DNA from: Henricia sp. BOLD:AAB3569
Taxonomy: Eukaryota; Echinodermata; Asteroidea; Spinulosida; Echinasteridae
Direction of reading: 5' to 3'
NCBI GenBank assembly: GCA_037783545.1
Contig: JBBELK010000297.1
Coordinates: forward strand, 558,001 to 622,000
DNA length: 64,000 bases
Below are positions 13,201 through 24,800 of this stretch, piece by piece (position 1 is the stretch's first letter; each line of letters starts with the position of its first letter). The notes beneath the pieces were generated by a model. The model was not told the origin of the DNA, made no database searches, and saw only the letters and a list, made by a program, of their open reading frames with translations. The translations under genes were made by a program, and so were the position numbers.

Positions 13201-14784
13201 TTGCAACTGGAAGCAACTGTTGCTTCTAGTTGCTGTCAATGTGTACCCACGTGATCACACGCACTCGTGCAACTGACGGCAAATAGTTGCAAGTACGCGA
13301 ACACAACTGGATACAACTAGTTGCCAGAAAGTAGAACACGAGCAACTCGAGGCAACTCGTTTTTTTTCAGTTGCAGGTAGTTGCAAGTGCGTATACATCG
13401 ACCTTTTTAAGCAACTGATCAGTTGCCGCAAGTTGCTTCTAGTTTCTGGAAAAATCAGTTGCCACTAGTTGCTTCCGGTTGCAACGTTGATATACGTTAG
13501 GCTTTATGATAATTTCTAAATGAATGTCTTTATTTGCTTGCTACAAACAAGTTACAAACCAGGCCACTACCATGCAGGCCGCTGCCGAACTGCGACAAGG
13601 TGCCATGCATCTCATAAACCAGTCCACAGAGGGCTACTTTGCAGTTCAAATACGCAACACCATGTATGACATCGACCCTGACAAGACAGTGAACCTTGGA
13701 GTGCCTATCTGTTCTCCTGGCACTGTGCGATCTGAAGCTGCAACAGAAGACGCACGATGCGGTTAGTAGTGTACCCATGTGCATTCCAAGCTTTGCGACG
13801 TTTTTTTTTTGCCTTCTAAAGCGGGCCCACGCAAAAAGCAAATAGGCCCCCTTCTAGGAATGTTTTATCCCGCAATATGCACAGGGGATCAGTTACAGAC
13901 ATACACGCTCCCACAATTTCCTCTCATTTTCTGTTCCAAAAAATGCTTAATATTCGCTGGTGAAGACACAATGAAATCAAATCATGTTCAGAGAATTACG
14001 TAGGTAATCCTTGGACGTATATTGGGGGTGGTAAAAAAAAAAAAGGAAACTTACTCAACCGAGGCAAGTCCGTCTAGTCTGTGCATCGCATAAGCATGTC
14101 GTCCGAATTTTGCATTGGGGTCTATGTGAATGATGTTTCTTGTAATTTTGCTGAGAAAAAATAACTGCATTTATGACTTTCACTTGGGCTGTGGTGTGCT
14201 CACTGATGCATGTCATTGTTGCAGTGGCTGTAGTGGGGAGAGGAGCTAGGGTATAAGAAGACCCATCGGTCTGGTTGGTTAATATGGAGTGCCAGATATT
14301 GCCGATGTTAAAGCCGATATATTGGGGTACTGTGTTATAGATTCAGGCGGTTGTGTAGGAACCCCCTGGATTTCATCACAATTTGCCAAAACTGTTTGAA
14401 AAGTTTGTATTTGTTTTTAAAAATTGAGCGGAAAAAAATGCCCCAAACCAAGAATTGAACCTCTAATTTAACGTGCCAGTGAAATTTCTGACCAAGTCTT
14501 TTGCTTCACAGAAAATCCTGAGAAATGTTTTTTTTTTAAAGTTTATATTTTTTTAAATTGACTTTGAGTAAAAGCAAATCCTACCTTTCTATCTGTCTAT
14601 AGTTCCCTGCGAGCCTGGTTGGTATGACAGTCAGGATGGTTGTCAGCCGTGTCCTCACGGCATGTATCAGCCCCAACAGGGGAGTACATTCTGTCTGGCC
14701 TGTCTACGAGGAATGACCACCCTCCGCATCGGGGCGATCCAAAGGAGTGAGTGCAACAGAGGCGACTCTGCTGCAGCAAAGTAG
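368..14784 (+). CDS. Copy A: secreted EGF / pentraxin / TSP1 / Sushi / GCC2-GCC3 multidomain protein, 3' part (14 exons)
   Basis: Joined coding exons: 368-1236, 1850-1997, 2898-3018, 3499-3632, 4409-4640, 5727-5917, 6622-6813, 7845-8084, 8938-9108, 10236-10439, 11475-11656, 12809-12950, 13552-13761, 14603-14784. All junctions are GT-AG and all phases agree. Order: about ten EGF domains, a pentraxin/LamG-like domain over three exons (FWIRT, HWHH and INLWD motifs), two EGFs, one TSP1 (WSDWSEW), a Sushi-like module, a region with a seven-arginine tract, and a C-terminal GCC2/GCC3 module before TAG. The 5' exons lie outside the window. The module set recalls SVEP1/polydom and fibropellin families, but the order is not that of vertebrate SVEP1, so I give no symbol. 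Role inferred: extracellular matrix or cell adhesion. It has a paralogue in inverted orientation at 38957-64000. Confidence 0.85.
1300..1575. repeat. TIR element 'GAGCAA-AAAGAAATGC', interrupted
   Basis: Ends taccgagcaagaaaagaaat and gcatttcttttattgcccgg. Related copies: 8547-8740, 33408-33605, 57830-58035. Confidence 0.7.
1350..1457. repeat. Truncated copy of the palindromic TIR element
   Basis: Carries gcgtatttcgtggcacgaat to gagcctgtgcctttaa but lacks the outer left arm. It interrupts a second repeat (1300-1575) whose intact form is at 57830-58035. Confidence 0.7.
1850..1997 (+). CDS. Copy A exon a2: end of EGF 8 and most of EGF 9
   Basis: Acceptor cttgcag ends at 1849; donor gtatcg starts at 1998. 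It encodes [17 protein letters not shown] followed by an EGF starting [14 protein letters not shown]. Phase 0 in, phase 1 out, matching a1 and a3. The frame also reads on into the intron, but only the spliced form completes the EGF (CLPG then FTGVRC). Confidence 0.85.
2523..2845 (-). repeat. tRNA-derived SINE, family 1 (shared by both arms)
   Basis: Reverse copy ending at a class II tRNA-like head (Ser/Leu style, box A tggccgagtgg, box B ggttcgatacc in consensus) with body gagcaaggcacttaaacac. Lies in the a2-a3 intron; the copy at 56657 sits in the matching b2-b3 intron. Confidence 0.8.
2898..3018 (+). CDS. Copy A exon a3: EGF domain with an extra cysteine
   Basis: Acceptor ttgag ends at 2897; donor gtaagt starts at 3019. 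It encodes [18 protein letters not shown], then LHCGSC, ending at CTSGFT. The fourth residue of that segment is Cys where copy B has Ile, so this EGF has an odd cysteine count. Phase 1 in, phase 2 out. Confidence 0.85.
3047..3188. repeat. Palindromic TIR element with TTTAAA ends
   Basis: Ends tttaaaggcacaggctcgtc and its inverse; arms aaattcgtgccacgaaat also invert about the centre near 3117. Only in the a3-a4 intron of copy A. Confidence 0.85.
3499..3632 (+). CDS. Copy A exon a4: calcium-binding EGF domain
   Basis: Acceptor actccag ends at 3498; donor gtacag starts at 3633. It encodes [18 protein letters not shown] through [10 protein letters not shown]. Phase 2 in, phase 1 out. It is the last EGF before the pentraxin-like domain. 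Confidence 0.88.
3716..4078 (+). repeat. TIR element family R1 (shared by both arms)
   Basis: Ends aaaggagcttgtccagattt and, reversed, aaacgagcgtgtccagatca, so about 20-bp TIRs. Internal phrase gggaagaaaacgggaaat. The copy at 53692-54056 is in the matching intron of copy B. Confidence 0.75.
4409..4640 (+). CDS. Copy A exon a5: pentraxin/LamG-like domain, first third
   Basis: Acceptor ccttcag ends at 4408; donor gtgagt starts at 4641. It encodes about 77 residues with [19 protein letters not shown] and the [11 protein letters not shown] strand typical of the pentraxin / laminin-G jelly-roll fold. Phase 1 in, phase 2 out. About 79% identical to the copy B exon by hand alignment. Confidence 0.8.
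4770..5096 (-). repeat. tRNA-derived SINE, family 1 (left arm only)
   Basis: Reverse copy in the a5-a6 intron. The matching intron of copy B lacks it. It is flanked by an imperfect direct repeat of about 50-60 bases (about 4710-4760 and 5085-5145). Confidence 0.78.
5727..5917 (+). CDS. Copy A exon a6: pentraxin/LamG-like domain, middle third
   Basis: Acceptor ttcttag ends at 5726; donor gtgagt starts at 5918. It encodes [22 protein letters not shown] and [12 protein letters not shown], matching the pentraxin core (W-H-H then T-W, then Y-x-D-G). Phase 2 in, phase 1 out. This is the most divergent exon between the two gene copies, at 38 of 63 residues identical by hand. Confidence 0.8.
5991..6136. 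repeat. Short TIR element (about 145 bp)
   Basis: Ends catgacagggggcag and ctgccccctttcatg invert within larger arms starting tagagc. A second copy is at 20800-20941. Left arm only. Confidence 0.85.
6622..6813 (+). CDS. Copy A exon a7: pentraxin/LamG-like domain, last third
   Basis: Acceptor attacaag ends at 6621; donor gtaagt starts at 6814. It encodes [19 protein letters not shown] and [13 protein letters not shown], the closing strand of a pentraxin-type domain (INLWD then GNVV). Phase 1 in and out. Confidence 0.8.
7147..7690. repeat. TTAA-type TIR element
   Basis: Starts ttaaaggcccagtggatcat; the end reads atctacagggcctttaa, an imperfect inverse. TTAA flanks suit a piggyBac-like target, by inference. 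Confidence 0.6.
7845..8084 (+). CDS. Copy A exon a8: two EGF domains
   Basis: Acceptor tttccag ends at 7844; donor gtaaag starts at 8085. EGF one starts [18 protein letters not shown] two starts [18 protein letters not shown]. Copy B differs by only one residue across 80. Phase 1 in and out. Confidence 0.9.
8102..8542. repeat. TIR element 'GGGTAATTCCCAAAATTAGGG'
   Basis: Ends gggtaatttccaaaattagg and cctaattttgggaattaccc. Other copies: 45763-46140, a reduced one at 39408-39640, and one end at 34665-34720. Confidence 0.8.
8547..8740. repeat. TIR element 'GAGCAA-AAAGAAATGC'
   Basis: From agagcaacaaaagaaatgc to gcatttcttttgttcctc. Confidence 0.7.
8938..9108 (+). CDS. Copy A exon a9: thrombospondin type 1 repeat
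   Basis: Acceptor ttgctag ends at 8937; donor gtgagt starts at 9109. It encodes [33 protein letters not shown] and CNTGPC: the W-x-x-W, RxR-layer and six-cysteine pattern of TSP1 domains. Phase 1 in and out. Confidence 0.92.
9462..9810 (+). repeat. tRNA-derived SINE, family 1 (shared by both arms)
   Basis: Full-length forward copy in the a9-a10 intron, from ggggtaccgtgg to gaagttcattaaa. Its partner is 46810-47153. Confidence 0.85.
10236..10439 (+). CDS. Copy A exon a10: Sushi-like (CCP) module
   Basis: Acceptor ccaacag ends at 10235; donor gttggt starts at 10440. It encodes [34 protein letters not shown] and FPKC. The CxxGY and late Trp are Sushi features. The Cys after the ENG motif is Tyr in copy B, so copy A has an extra cysteine here. 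Phase 1 in and out. Confidence 0.75.
10669..11028 (+). repeat. tRNA-derived SINE, family 2
   Basis: tRNA-like head with gtgggtttgaatccc, body ggaaatgggtacctg, then gcgctatataagaactgcc and an ATT microsatellite tail. In the a10-a11 intron. Confidence 0.85.
11475..11656 (+). CDS. Copy A exon a11: linker region with paired cysteines
   Basis: Acceptor ttttcag ends at 11474; donor gtaatt starts at 11657. It encodes [25 protein letters not shown], and [13 protein letters not shown] recognise no named domain. It follows the Sushi-like exon and precedes a polybasic site. Phase 1 in, phase 0 out. Confidence 0.75.
11849..12770. repeat. TIR element 'ATTCGCTGGCAGAGT', split by an insertion
   Basis: Pieces 11849-11923 and 12516-12770 match the uninterrupted copy at 23563-23930 in order. 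The right TIR actctgccagcgaat is present near 12748-12762. Confidence 0.85.
11924..12515. mobile_element. 592-bp insertion with a 9-bp target-site duplication
   Basis: Flanked by ccattgtgt at 11915-11923 and 12516-12524. Removing one copy and the insert restores the sequence at 23640 exactly. The ends catcct / aggatg form a short TIR. No transposase reading frame is present. The 9-bp duplication would suit a Mutator-like element, which is inference. Confidence 0.85.
12809..12950 (+). CDS. Copy A exon a12: polybasic (furin-like) site exon
   Basis: Acceptor tgtgacag ends at 12808; donor gtaaga starts at 12951. It encodes [13 protein letters not shown], then seven arginines, then [18 protein letters not shown]. 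The arginine run fits a proprotein-convertase site. It is 18 bases longer than in copy B, which has only four arginines followed by Gln. Phase 0 in, phase 1 out. Confidence 0.75.
13041..13500. repeat. Palindromic element rich in GCAACT repeats
   Basis: Starts gtacatcgaccttgcaact and ends ggttgcaacgttgatatacg, with a second gtacattgaccttgcaact near 13190 and many inverted gcaact/agttgc units. Left arm only (a12-a13 intron). Confidence 0.75.
13552..13761 (+). CDS. Copy A exon a13: C-terminal conserved region
   Basis: Acceptor aacaag ends at 13551; donor gttagt starts at 13762. It encodes [32 protein letters not shown] and a tail ending EDARC. No named family is recognised. It could form one fold with a12. 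Phase 1 in and out. Confidence 0.75.
14603..14784 (+). CDS. Copy A exon a14: terminal GCC2/GCC3 cysteine module and stop
   Basis: Acceptor ctatag ends at 14602; stop TAG is 14782-14784. It encodes [20 protein letters not shown], then [14 protein letters not shown]. This is the GCC2_GCC3 / ephrin-receptor-like pattern seen in SVEP1 and SCUBE proteins. The stop is conserved in copy B. Confidence 0.85.
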
Positions 14785-15596
14785 AAATGCTGTGATAACA
14801 CAGTTTCTTCTTGAGGTCATTTCATGTAAGTTGGGACATGACTCTTTTTTGACCCTATATTTTTTAATTTCATTACTCAGAAAAATATGTTGAATGAGGT
14901 GAATTTAAAAATTAAAACCTTAATTATTTGTATCAAAATTTACTAACAACCTTCAGGCGTGCAACTTTTCAGCTGATCAGCTGATTTTGTCTTTTTTGTT
15001 TCCTCGTCTGTCCTATTGAAAATTAAAAAACACTACAAAGTTGGAGATTTTTTGCATTTTCATGTTTTTTTGTAATGACACAGTTGCATGCCTGAACCTT
15101 GAACTAATTGTATCTTTTTGCAAATGCAGGTGTGACATTCAATTAGGCTTTTTGAACCACACAAAAATTCAAGTTAGAAGCCTCAATAAAAATCAGACTA
15201 CAAAGGATTATTTAGGTCAAGAAGTGTGTACCAATTTTAGACTTAGGGGGTAACAAGAGAACTTATTACATGGTCGAAGTCAATGAGCTAAGTTTACATG
15301 GTGTACCACCATTTTATCAAATTATTGTCCAAGACTTTGAAATTATTACAAAACTGGGAAAGCAACCATATATAAACAACGAGGTGGAGTTTTTATTTAC
15401 CATTTTGTGAAAATAAAGAAATATCACATTGTGTCTCAATGGACATTCCAAACAAAATGAGCGAGACGTTTGTGGGATCTGGATCATTTCATTATGCAAC
15501 ACTCTTTATAGATATTATTTTTATAAAGTTTTTACTTGTAAACTTTAAAATTGTCATTGTAACGGACCTTTTAAAAGCATTTTAACTTGTTTGAAA

Positions 15597-15916
15597 ATTC
15601 GTCGGTGACACCACGAACTGACACGCAGTGGCACTTCAGTGCTCGTCTTGGGTGCAAAATGATGTCAGCACGTAAATTGTGTTTTCACAATTAACAAATT
15701 AGGGAGTGTTTCAGTAAAATCTTTACTATATTACTGACGTTTACTTGGGTGTCAGTTCGTGGGAACCAAAATTCAGGCGTTTTTAGTCCAGTGCATGGAC
15801 TGCGCGTGCGCACACTCGGATGTCAGTTCGTGAAAACTTGTTTCCCCCACTGTGCGGTTTTCACAAACTGTAACTAAAGTGCACTTGGGTGTCACTTTGT
15901 GGTGTCAGCGACGAAT
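15597..15916. repeat. Inverted-repeat element, left arm only
   Basis: End ttcgtcggtgacaccacgaa pairs with the reverse of gtggtgtcagcgacgaat near 15900-15917. The internal unit gtgtcagttcgtg recurs near 15750 and 15820. The right arm reads straight through this site. Confidence 0.75.
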
Positions 15917-16118
15917 TAATAGTGAGGTTTCGGTGTGCACGGTTAGTGATTACGACTAGCCAAACCTCAAAATCGTTACCTTTTGCTGTCCGTTTTTTAC
16001 TAAGGTGTAGAGGCGTTCCCATCAGTGTAAACAACACAAGTACGCACAAATCGATGACGTAAAATTCACTAATAGTCGTCGTTTTGCCTAACCGTATGCG
16101 ACCGAAACCTCACTAATA
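15915..16118. repeat. Second inverted-repeat element, abutting the first
   Basis: attaatagtgaggtttcgg at the start is the inverse of ccgaaacctcactaat at 16102-16117, with ggtta / taacc continuing the arms. Confidence 0.75.
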
Positions 16119-16989
16119 TCCCAGTAGAATTTCACAACAAAGCACACAGCCTGCATATACAGTGTGTAATTTGTTATAGCAAAGTTTATGAACCTGTTTT
16201 AAGATAATTTTTTTGAAGTCTTTACCCAGCTTGTTAACGATTACTAATTGTTTTATTTTTAATTTTGAGATTTGTATAACCCTGGATTTCATTCTGTAAT
16301 ACTTTTAATAGGTGCTTGACCAGATCGCTTTTGATACCATATCGTGTGAGCATGCTCGAAATTTGGCGTGTCTGTGCAATCACAACGGAGGTGTACAACC
16401 GGCTTTATAGATAAGTCTTTCCAAACAGGTTCATGTTATGGTGTTCACTTTTAATTTTCAAAGCTGTGAACTAGACATTGCGTTCCATGGTGACTACATG
16501 TAGTGAGAATAGGCCCTTTTGAACCTTGGTCAATTTTATTGACCCATGTATTTTTTAGAACAGTTGCAATTAGCCTCTTAGAAGTATGTCGAAACAAAAG
16601 GGCGCAATTTTTTTTAACAATTGTATTTCTTTCCAAAAACATGATTTACATGTTGCAATTATAATACATAGACAGAATTATAATTAAAATAAATGAAAAA
16701 TGCAAAGTGAAAAATGCAGTTATATTGCATTTTATTCAATTTTATACCCACTTCAAAGTGCGCCCTCCTATTGTGTCCGCAATACTTCAAAAAGGCTAAT
16801 GTTACCGGAGCTCTCAACGTTCCAAGTTATGCTGAATCGATGAAGATATGGTCTTAGATGTTTATTCTTGCGACATTATATATACCATAGGATACCCATT
16901 TTGTATTTTTTTAAATTAAAAGACATGCTTTAGAAGCCTGAAGAGTACACACTGGTTTGTTTTACTTTATCTGATATTTATTCATTGAC

Positions 16990-17125
16990 AGGAATCAGTT
17001 TGGCGTTGTGGTAGTTTCCTCGCATTCCACCTCTGTGGCCCTGGTTCGAATCCCGTCCGGGTCAGTATGTGGATTGAGTTCTCATCAGTCCCTGCCGCGG
17101 TCACTTTTGTGGAATCCTTGGTTTC
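16990..17125 (+). repeat. tRNA-like SINE fragment, family 6
   Basis: Contains ggcgttgtggtagtttcctc and box B ctggttcgaatcccg, then a short body ending gtggaatccttgg. Confidence 0.6.
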
Positions 17126-17323
17126 AATACAGTGAAACTTCTATATAGTGGCCACCCTCGGGACTGTAAAAAAAACTGGCCACTATAAACGGTGATATAA
17201 AGTCCATGCATGTGTACAATAAAGAGCACTCTCATATGAGTTTACTCAATGCAAGCAAAACTCCACCATTGGATCTGTTCTCCCGACAACATACAATGTT
17301 TGGTTGTTTCATTTCAATGGTGA

Positions 17324-20674
<3,351 letters not shown>

Positions 20675-20799
20675 TACTGCTTTGTTTGTAGGGATTGCTT
20701 GGCTTGTACTCCCTGCTTGTCGCAGAATTAATGGTGCTCAAACTGTACTCTGTATTAACGCAGTATAAGAACATCAGAGATGAATGAGTGGCAATATAG

Positions 20800-20941
20800 C
20801 TCTTGCACGGCAGCATATGACAGGGGGAAGTCACATTGTTACCATGTGTCATGCATGAGTAGGTGCTTTGTGGTTCTATTGTTACATCATTTAAATAAGA
20901 AAACCTGCCCCCTGTCATGGCCGCTGGTGCAGAAGCTCTAT
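20800..20941. repeat. Short TIR element in the GTPBP8-ABCD4 gap
   Basis: Near-identical inside to 5991-6136 (gtcatgcatgagtaggtgct). Lies upstream of both divergent genes. Confidence 0.85.
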
Positions 20942-21319
20942 TAACATGATTAAAGGAGTTGTCTATATTTTTAACCGCTTCGCGACGGCTAGGCAGTTTC
21001 CAATTCATTCCCCTGGAGCGGGAGACTGCACTAGCAGTTTTGGTAATATGCAGTATACATGTATGTCTCTGGGCTTGGGGCTAGCTGGAGACTTGATGAC
21101 TAGTTTTTATTTCAAGTCGTAAATCAATCTTATTTTCCCAAGTCCAGTCACAAGTCATTTTCTCCAGCTCGAGTCAAGTCACAGGTCAAAAACCAAAACT
21201 GACTTGACCCCAAGCCAACAAGACCAGCTCTGCCCTGGTCTAATTCATGGGCTAATTCTGTATAACCGCCATCAAGACACTCACACTTAGAACTGCATAT
21301 GCAGTTCCCGTCGCAAAGC

Positions 21320-21580
21320 ATCTTAATCATATAAAATACCTCCCCAAAATACTATCCATGGGAAGAAAACAGGAAATTTGCCATCCCCAATTTCTTTGTG
21401 GAAGCAAAAAGGTTGGTATATTTACTGCACTACTTTATGTAACCGGATAAATAAGTTTACTAAAGTTTGGTGGATTTTGACGATATCCCTGGAAATATAC
21501 GGATTGAGAGCACAGAATGGTTATGAGAAAAATATGACAAAGGATATGGTATCAAAATCTCAAATGGGAGAGTAAAAGGT
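21320..21580 (+). repeat. R1 family fragment
   Basis: Carries ccatgggaagaaaacagg and ggaagcaaaaaggttgg. Lies between the GTPBP8 and ABCD4 starts. Confidence 0.65.
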
Positions 21581-21812
21581 ATGCAGTAGCATAGTCTACA
21601 ACATACACCAGAGACGTGGAGAAATATATTTCTCCTAGACCTATTTCTCTATACATCTCTGCATACACACAGCAGACACATGTTGCCAAATCCTCCACGT
21701 GACATCTTTCCTACCACCACGTGCTCGTTTATCCGACCTCTGGAGGGCGCTGTCATTCATTCCCAGTTCCCAGCACAGGCAGCACGCACGTAAAGTTTCA
21801 AAGTTTCAGATC

Positions 21813-21856
21813 ATGGCGATGTTGCTGAGGAAATCTGGCGAGGGCAAGGCGACAAC
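21813..21856 (+). CDS. ABCD4: ABCD4 exon 1 (start)
   Basis: ATG at 21813, [14 protein letters not shown], donor gtaagt at 21857. Phase 2 out, matching exon 2. The first Met is chosen; Met3 is an alternative. Confidence 0.75.
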
Positions 21857-24800
21857 GTAAGTAGCCTAGTATTAGTAGACCTGCCACAAGGTCCTGATGA
21901 ACCTCTTAAATCGGGCAGGTTATTAAATTGTTGGATACTGTATTCGTAAAAGTTAGTGCCTAACATAGACCTTATCGCCAATACCGCTTGGGTGAGTTTT
22001 CACAAAAGCAGCAATGTATTGTGGGAAGGTTTTCGGGGCAGACTTTGCCCGTTTTACTTCCCATAATACAGTTGTGCTTTTGTGCAAACTCGCCCAAGCG
22101 GTATTAGCGATAAGGTCTTTTGGACTGGTCTTGGAAAAAAAATTCAAAATTTCTAGTTTGAGTTAAAACCATTTGGCATTTTCACACAACAGACAAGTTG
22201 CAACAGATATCAGAAATACTTTTTTTGCAAAAATCATCAAGCGGTTGCTGTTTTATTTTTGTTAAATTATTCTTGTGGCATCGAGTTTGCCACGTTAGGG
22301 AACACTCGATGCCATCAGGTTAAACTTTTTTCAATTATTTGTGTCAATTATCTGTTAATCAGTGGAGTGAAAATTCCCTTTAACAAGATTCCATTGTGTA
22401 GAGCCCCTGAAACGGGGCTAAGGGCCTAATTCTCTTTAATACAATATCAACGAATTTTCTTGATTTTGCAGGTATCGAGTGGATCTACTGTTTATCAAGA
22501 GGATTGCTGTAATCTTTAAGATCTTCTTTCCATCATGGCGTACCGCTCACATGGCCTTGTTCCTTCTGTTGCTGTTTGTGTCTATAGGAGGTAGGGTACA
22601 GTACCTTTGCTCACTCATACTTGGCACTCGAGTGCCACTTTAGTACCAATTTGAGAGGACTCTTACTCCAATAGGTATGAATTCTGTTTACTGGTCGCCA
22701 AAATTAACAACATACCAATATCACCAACTTATTGTGAGTAGTTTACGAGCCAAATTAAGCTAATAAACGGGTTCGAACCTCTCCCCTGGCTGCGATACCT
22801 GTGCCCTTGAGCAAGGCACTCAACCACACTTGCTCCATCCTTTGGAAGGGATGTAAACCCGTTGGTCCAGTGTGTTAGGTAACGGTAACACACTTTAAAG
22901 ATCCAGAGCATTCTTTCGTAAAGAGCAATGGGATTCCCCGGTGTCTCTGGCCATTTCTAATTTCTAATTCTTCATGGGTTTCCTCACGCTTGCGAGTGAC
23001 AGTGCAATGGGCACTTTAGAGGAATCCTTGGTATGAATACCAGAAAGAAAAAAATAATAATAACAATAATAATTCTTCTTAATGCTGCAGACGGTCGACA
23101 CCACGGGAAACCTTTCCCGAACGACCACCGAAATTTCGGCAAGAATCACTCAAATTGACACCAAATTTCTCTACCCAAAGCTTCCAAAAATGGTTCTAGA
23201 CCTAATAAAAATGGTTTTTAACCTTTAAAAAAAATATTGGGGCTACACCAAATTGTCGCCCTAACCGACAGTGTCGCCCTAACATAACTTTCTATGCAAA
23301 AAGTGTCACCCTATTGGATAAAATAGAAAAGTAATAATAAACTATCTGTGTGTGTTCTCTTTTGACAGGAGAGGTTGCTGTATACTTTGTTGGCCTGATT
23401 CCCAGTCAGTACAGCAAAGTGCTTCCAGCTAAAGACCTTAGTGGTTTCATCAACACCACATGGCAGTCCTTGATGTACATCTGTCTGGTAGCTCTGGTGA
23501 GTTTCCACTCCATTCAACTACATGTACATGACTTACCTTTAGGATCATAAAGCCCCAATTCGCTGGCAGAGTCATGACGTCACATTGCGGGCGCTGGACC
23601 ATAACTATGGTTACTGGTTCACGCTCACGTTTTACATCCATTGTGTTTGCGCACAGTGTATTTTACTATTATTCTTTCAGAAGAAAATATTAAAAATAAG
23701 GACCATAATGACTTGCAATGGTTTGCTCATACCTACTCTCATAGCGATACGCTACCATACCGCCTTATTTTGTGATGTTTGAAACAGAAAAACTCTAAAG
23801 AAAATATTCCCCTTGTGGCTCCTGTGCAAAATGAATGGAGAAACGCGTTGCCATGCAAGTAGCGTGAACCGTTGTCAATGAAATGAATGCATCCACGCGG
23901 AAATTGGCGTAACACTCTGCCAGCGAATACATCATTTGCAGTTATCTAAAATTTTACTTAACGAGTTGTGGAAATACAATAAATATATTTTTATCTAATT
24001 TATTTTTTCCTCCACTGCCTCCTAACTTTGACAGACATTTTATTTTATGTTGCTTTCTAAAACGGACTTTGTTTTTCAGATCTTGAGTGCTCGTACATAC
24101 ATCAGTAAGATGCTATACATACATTGGCGAGAGGCATTGTCGCTCTTCATCCATAAACTCTACTTCAAAGACTACCATTACTACCAACTCAACATACTTA
24201 AAGTCGATAACATTGATAACCCGTAAGTTTTGAGTCCTAAAATTGTTTGCAAGTGTTTTACCTATTGGGGCGACAGTTTTTGCATAAAAAAGCTATGTTA
24301 GGGCGACACGCTCTATTAGGGCGACAATTTGGTGTCGCCCTAATATTTTGGAGGTTAAAAACCATTTATTTAAGGTCAAAAACCATTTTTTGGAGGTCAA
24401 AAACCATTTTTCATTAGATCTAGAACCATTTTTGGAAGCTTTGGGTAGAGAAATTTGGTGTCAATTTGAGTGATTCTTGCCGAAATTTCAGTAGTCTCTG
24501 GGGAAAGGTTTCCCGTAATGTCGCCCATTTATAGCATTCAGGGTTCTTATTATATTTATCAAGGTCAGCAAACTTGTTACTTGTCACAACGTACTGAGCG
24601 TAAAGTCGCACTCTGCTATTTCCTACATGTATAGACTGTATCGAATAGCCGCCATTTCGTGGGGCAGTTTCTTTGTTCCTTGAGGACATGCATGGTTGCA
24701 CATAATGTGCTTCCATTGTTGAATGGTTTAAGTAACAAAAGGTGCCCCACGAAATGGCGACTATTCGATACAGTCTATATAAGGACTGTTCAAAGTCAAA

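Larger units (their letters stand above)
1..16340 (+). repeat. Left arm of a large inverted duplication
   Basis: Exons, introns and 3' flank of copy A are homologous, in reverse, to about 37870-59850. Beyond the stop codon the match continues through about 16330 (for example the stretch around 16200-16300 matches 37900-38060 reversed). The outer limit lies off the window. Confidence 0.85.
14785..17323. other. Intergenic: copy A to GTPBP8 3' ends
   Basis: 3' flank of copy A, homologous in reverse to 37870-38956. A possible poly(A) signal aataaa at 15412-15417 is conserved in the right arm. Two abutting inverted-repeat elements at 15597-16118. A tRNA-like SINE piece near 17000. No coding exon is seen. 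Confidence 0.6.
20675..21812. promoter_or_regulatory. Divergent intergenic region between GTPBP8-like and ABCD4
   Basis: About 1.1 kb between two head-to-head starts. It probably holds both promoters, by position only. It contains a 145-bp TIR element (20800-20941) and an R1 fragment. I see no clear TATA box or CpG-rich core. Confidence 0.45.
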
